A stretch of DNA of 64,000 nt from Pseudomonas marginalis (GTDB lineage: Bacteria > Pseudomonadota > Gammaproteobacteria > Pseudomonadales > Pseudomonadaceae), in the NCBI RefSeq assembly GCF_900105325.1, contig NZ_FNSU01000003.1, positions 1,674,001 to 1,738,000 of the forward strand. The letters run 5' to 3'. Below, piece by piece: positions 62,978 through 64,000 of this stretch. The notes below the pieces were generated by a model. That model saw nothing but the letters and a program-made list of their open reading frames with translations, was not told where the DNA came from and searched no databases. Made by a program: the position numbers and the translations under genes. Every line of letters begins with the position of its first letter. Position 1 is the first letter of the stretch.

Positions 62978-63910
62978 TCACCGCAACCGAGTGGCAGCCG
63001 CCACGATCCCAGCCGCGTCGATGTTATGCAAGGCGCGGGTCGGTTCGCGGGCACCGGCGGCGGCGTACTCGCCATCGCCGATACCCAGGCGGATCAGGGC
63101 AATGCCCAACCCGGCTTCGGCCAGCACTTCGGCGACCAGGCTGCCGACGCCGCCGTTGATATTGTGTTCCTCCACACTGATGACCGCGCGGGTGCCGCTC
63201 AAGGCGCTGAGCAATACATCACGCTGCAAGGGCCGGATCGACGACAGGTTGATCACCTGCGCCTGGATGCCCTGCTCCGCCAGCAATGCCGCTGCATCCA
63301 CCGCTTCATGCACCACCGAGCCCAGGGCCACGATGCTCACATCGGCGCCCTGGCGCAGGATGTCGACCTGACCGGGCACAAACTGATAATCGGCGCCGTG
63401 CACGTCGGGCAAGGCTTTGCCGTCGAGGCGGATATACACCGGGCCGTGGTAGCGCAGCGCGTAATCGACGATCTGCCGGCACTCGACGGCATCGGCGGGG
63501 GCGAAGATCTGCACATTGCCAAACCCGCGCATCACCGAAATATCGTCGAGGCTGTGGTGGGTGCTGGCAAGCGGGCCATAACTGGTGCCGGCATTCAGGC
63601 CGAACATCTTCACGTTGGCCTGGTTGTAGCAGACGTCCACCTTGATCTGCTCATTGGCCCGCGAGATCAGGAACGGCGCCGCATTGCAGGTGGCGGCGAT
63701 CTTGCCGCCCAGGGCCAGGCCCGCCGCGACGCTGACCAGGGATTGCTCGGCAATGCCCACATTGATCAGCCGCTCGGGAAAACGCTGGGCAAACGGGCCG
63801 ATCTTGGCCGTGGAGGTGGAGTCGCTGACCACCGGCACTACGTCCAGCCCGGCCTCGACGGCAGCGATAAACGCTTGCACCATGACGCTCGCCAAATGTT
63901 CACTCGCCAT
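62978..63910 (-). CDS. Transketolase C-terminal (beta) subunit
   Basis: The 310-residue protein has the thiamine-diphosphate pyrimidine-binding motif with GIAEQSLVSVAAGLAL, whose Glu activates the cofactor, and the transketolase C-terminal domain. Split transketolases of this type occur in sugar catabolic operons. The gene overlaps the N-terminal subunit gene by 11 bp. Confidence 0.92.
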   Translation of the reverse strand: MASEHLASVMVQAFIAAVEAGLDVVPVVSDSTSTAKIGPFAQRFPERLINVGIAEQSLVSVAAGLALGGKIAATCNAAPFLISRANEQIKVDVCYNQANVKMFGLNAGTSYGPLASTHHSLDDISVMRGFGNVQIFAPADAVECRQIVDYALRYHGPVYIRLDGKALPDVHGADYQFVPGQVDILRQGADVSIVALGSVVHEAVDAAALLAEQGIQAQVINLSSIRPLQRDVLLSALSGTRAVISVEEHNINGGVGSLVAEVLAEAGLGIALIRLGIGDGEYAAAGAREPTRALHNIDAAGIVAAATRLR

Positions 63911-64000
63911 GGTTCAACTCCTCCAGTGCTGCGTTGATTTCATCACCCTTGGGCACGCGGTGGTGCCATTCGGGGCGGGCTTCGATAAACGACACGCCCT
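63900..64000 (-). CDS. Transketolase N-terminal (alpha) subunit (partial, runs off right edge)
   Basis: Only the last 33 codons are in the window: VSFIEARPEWHHRVP, then KGDEINAALEELNHGE and a stop at 63900-63902. The VSF(I)E...WH pattern is the end of the transketolase ThDP-binding domain. It overlaps the next gene, which confirms the split enzyme. Confidence 0.85.
   Translation of the reverse strand, partial: GVSFIEARPEWHHRVPKGDEINAALEELNHGE

Overview
This window looks like a chromosomal segment of a denitrifying Pseudomonas, most likely of the P. fluorescens group. The evidence is its high G+C, a nir/nor gene order typical of Pseudomonas, many REP-type palindromes of fluorescent pseudomonads (cores such as GTGGGAGGGGGCTTGCCCCC and GTAGGAGC...GCTCCTAC), and accessory families common in this genus (OprD porins, DUF6124, SCO1 with PCu(A)C). 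I saw no tRNA, rRNA, CRISPR array, phage or intact insertion sequence.

1-20,700: denitrification. On the minus strand lie norD (cut by the window edge), norB, norC, nirP, nirO and nirQ. On the plus strand lie nirS-M-C-F-D-L-G-H-J-E-N, a complete cytochrome cd1 nitrite reductase operon with the heme d1 pathway. After a 4-unit 179-bp tandem repeat come, on the minus strand, hemN, an overlapping HemN paralogue that has lost its radical-SAM cysteines, a small CopD-like membrane protein, an unknown protein and a DUF2946-like protein. Four DNR/ANR boxes (three perfect TTGAT-N4-ATCAA, one with a single mismatch) sit upstream of norC, between nirQ and nirS, upstream of the HemN-like gene, and upstream of the CopD-like gene. 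The regulator gene dnr itself is not in the window. norCB lies between two long repeat cassettes that share a 139-bp inverted segment.

20,700-37,400: housekeeping and accessory genes. These are a copper pair (SCO1, PCu(A)C), a DHCW-type cupin, a HIT protein, three GNAT acetyltransferases, a TPM/YgcG protein, an RsbQ-like hydrolase overlapping a PAS histidine kinase, a DapF paralogue with an altered active site, a small P-loop protein, two divergent L,D-transpeptidases, a creatininase-family enzyme, small exported proteins, a glutathione transferase, a DUF924 protein and a DUF1624 membrane protein.

37,400-50,700: metE, an AT-richer metallopeptidase gene, a frameshifted diguanylate cyclase, an OprD porin, and a compact six-gene operon (LacI regulator, binding protein, two permeases, ATPase, metallophosphoesterase). 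A tandem array of four 130-bp palindromic units and a DUF2268 protein follow.

50,800-64,000: the carboxyspermidine route (nspC-like decarboxylase and dehydrogenase with a clear terminator), a DUF6124 protein, glutaminase, small envelope proteins, an AraC regulator, an ABC importer of the nitrate/sulfonate/taurine class, a separate sulfonate-type binding protein, and finally an FGGY sugar kinase with a split transketolase, whose N-terminal half runs off the right edge.

The denitrification genes fit together as follows: NirS reduces nitrite to NO with NirM and possibly NirC as electron donors; NirE, NirD/L/G/H, NirJ, NirF and NirN build and insert heme d1; HemN supplies protoporphyrin without oxygen; NorCB reduces NO to N2O; NirQ and NorD help activate the oxidoreductases.
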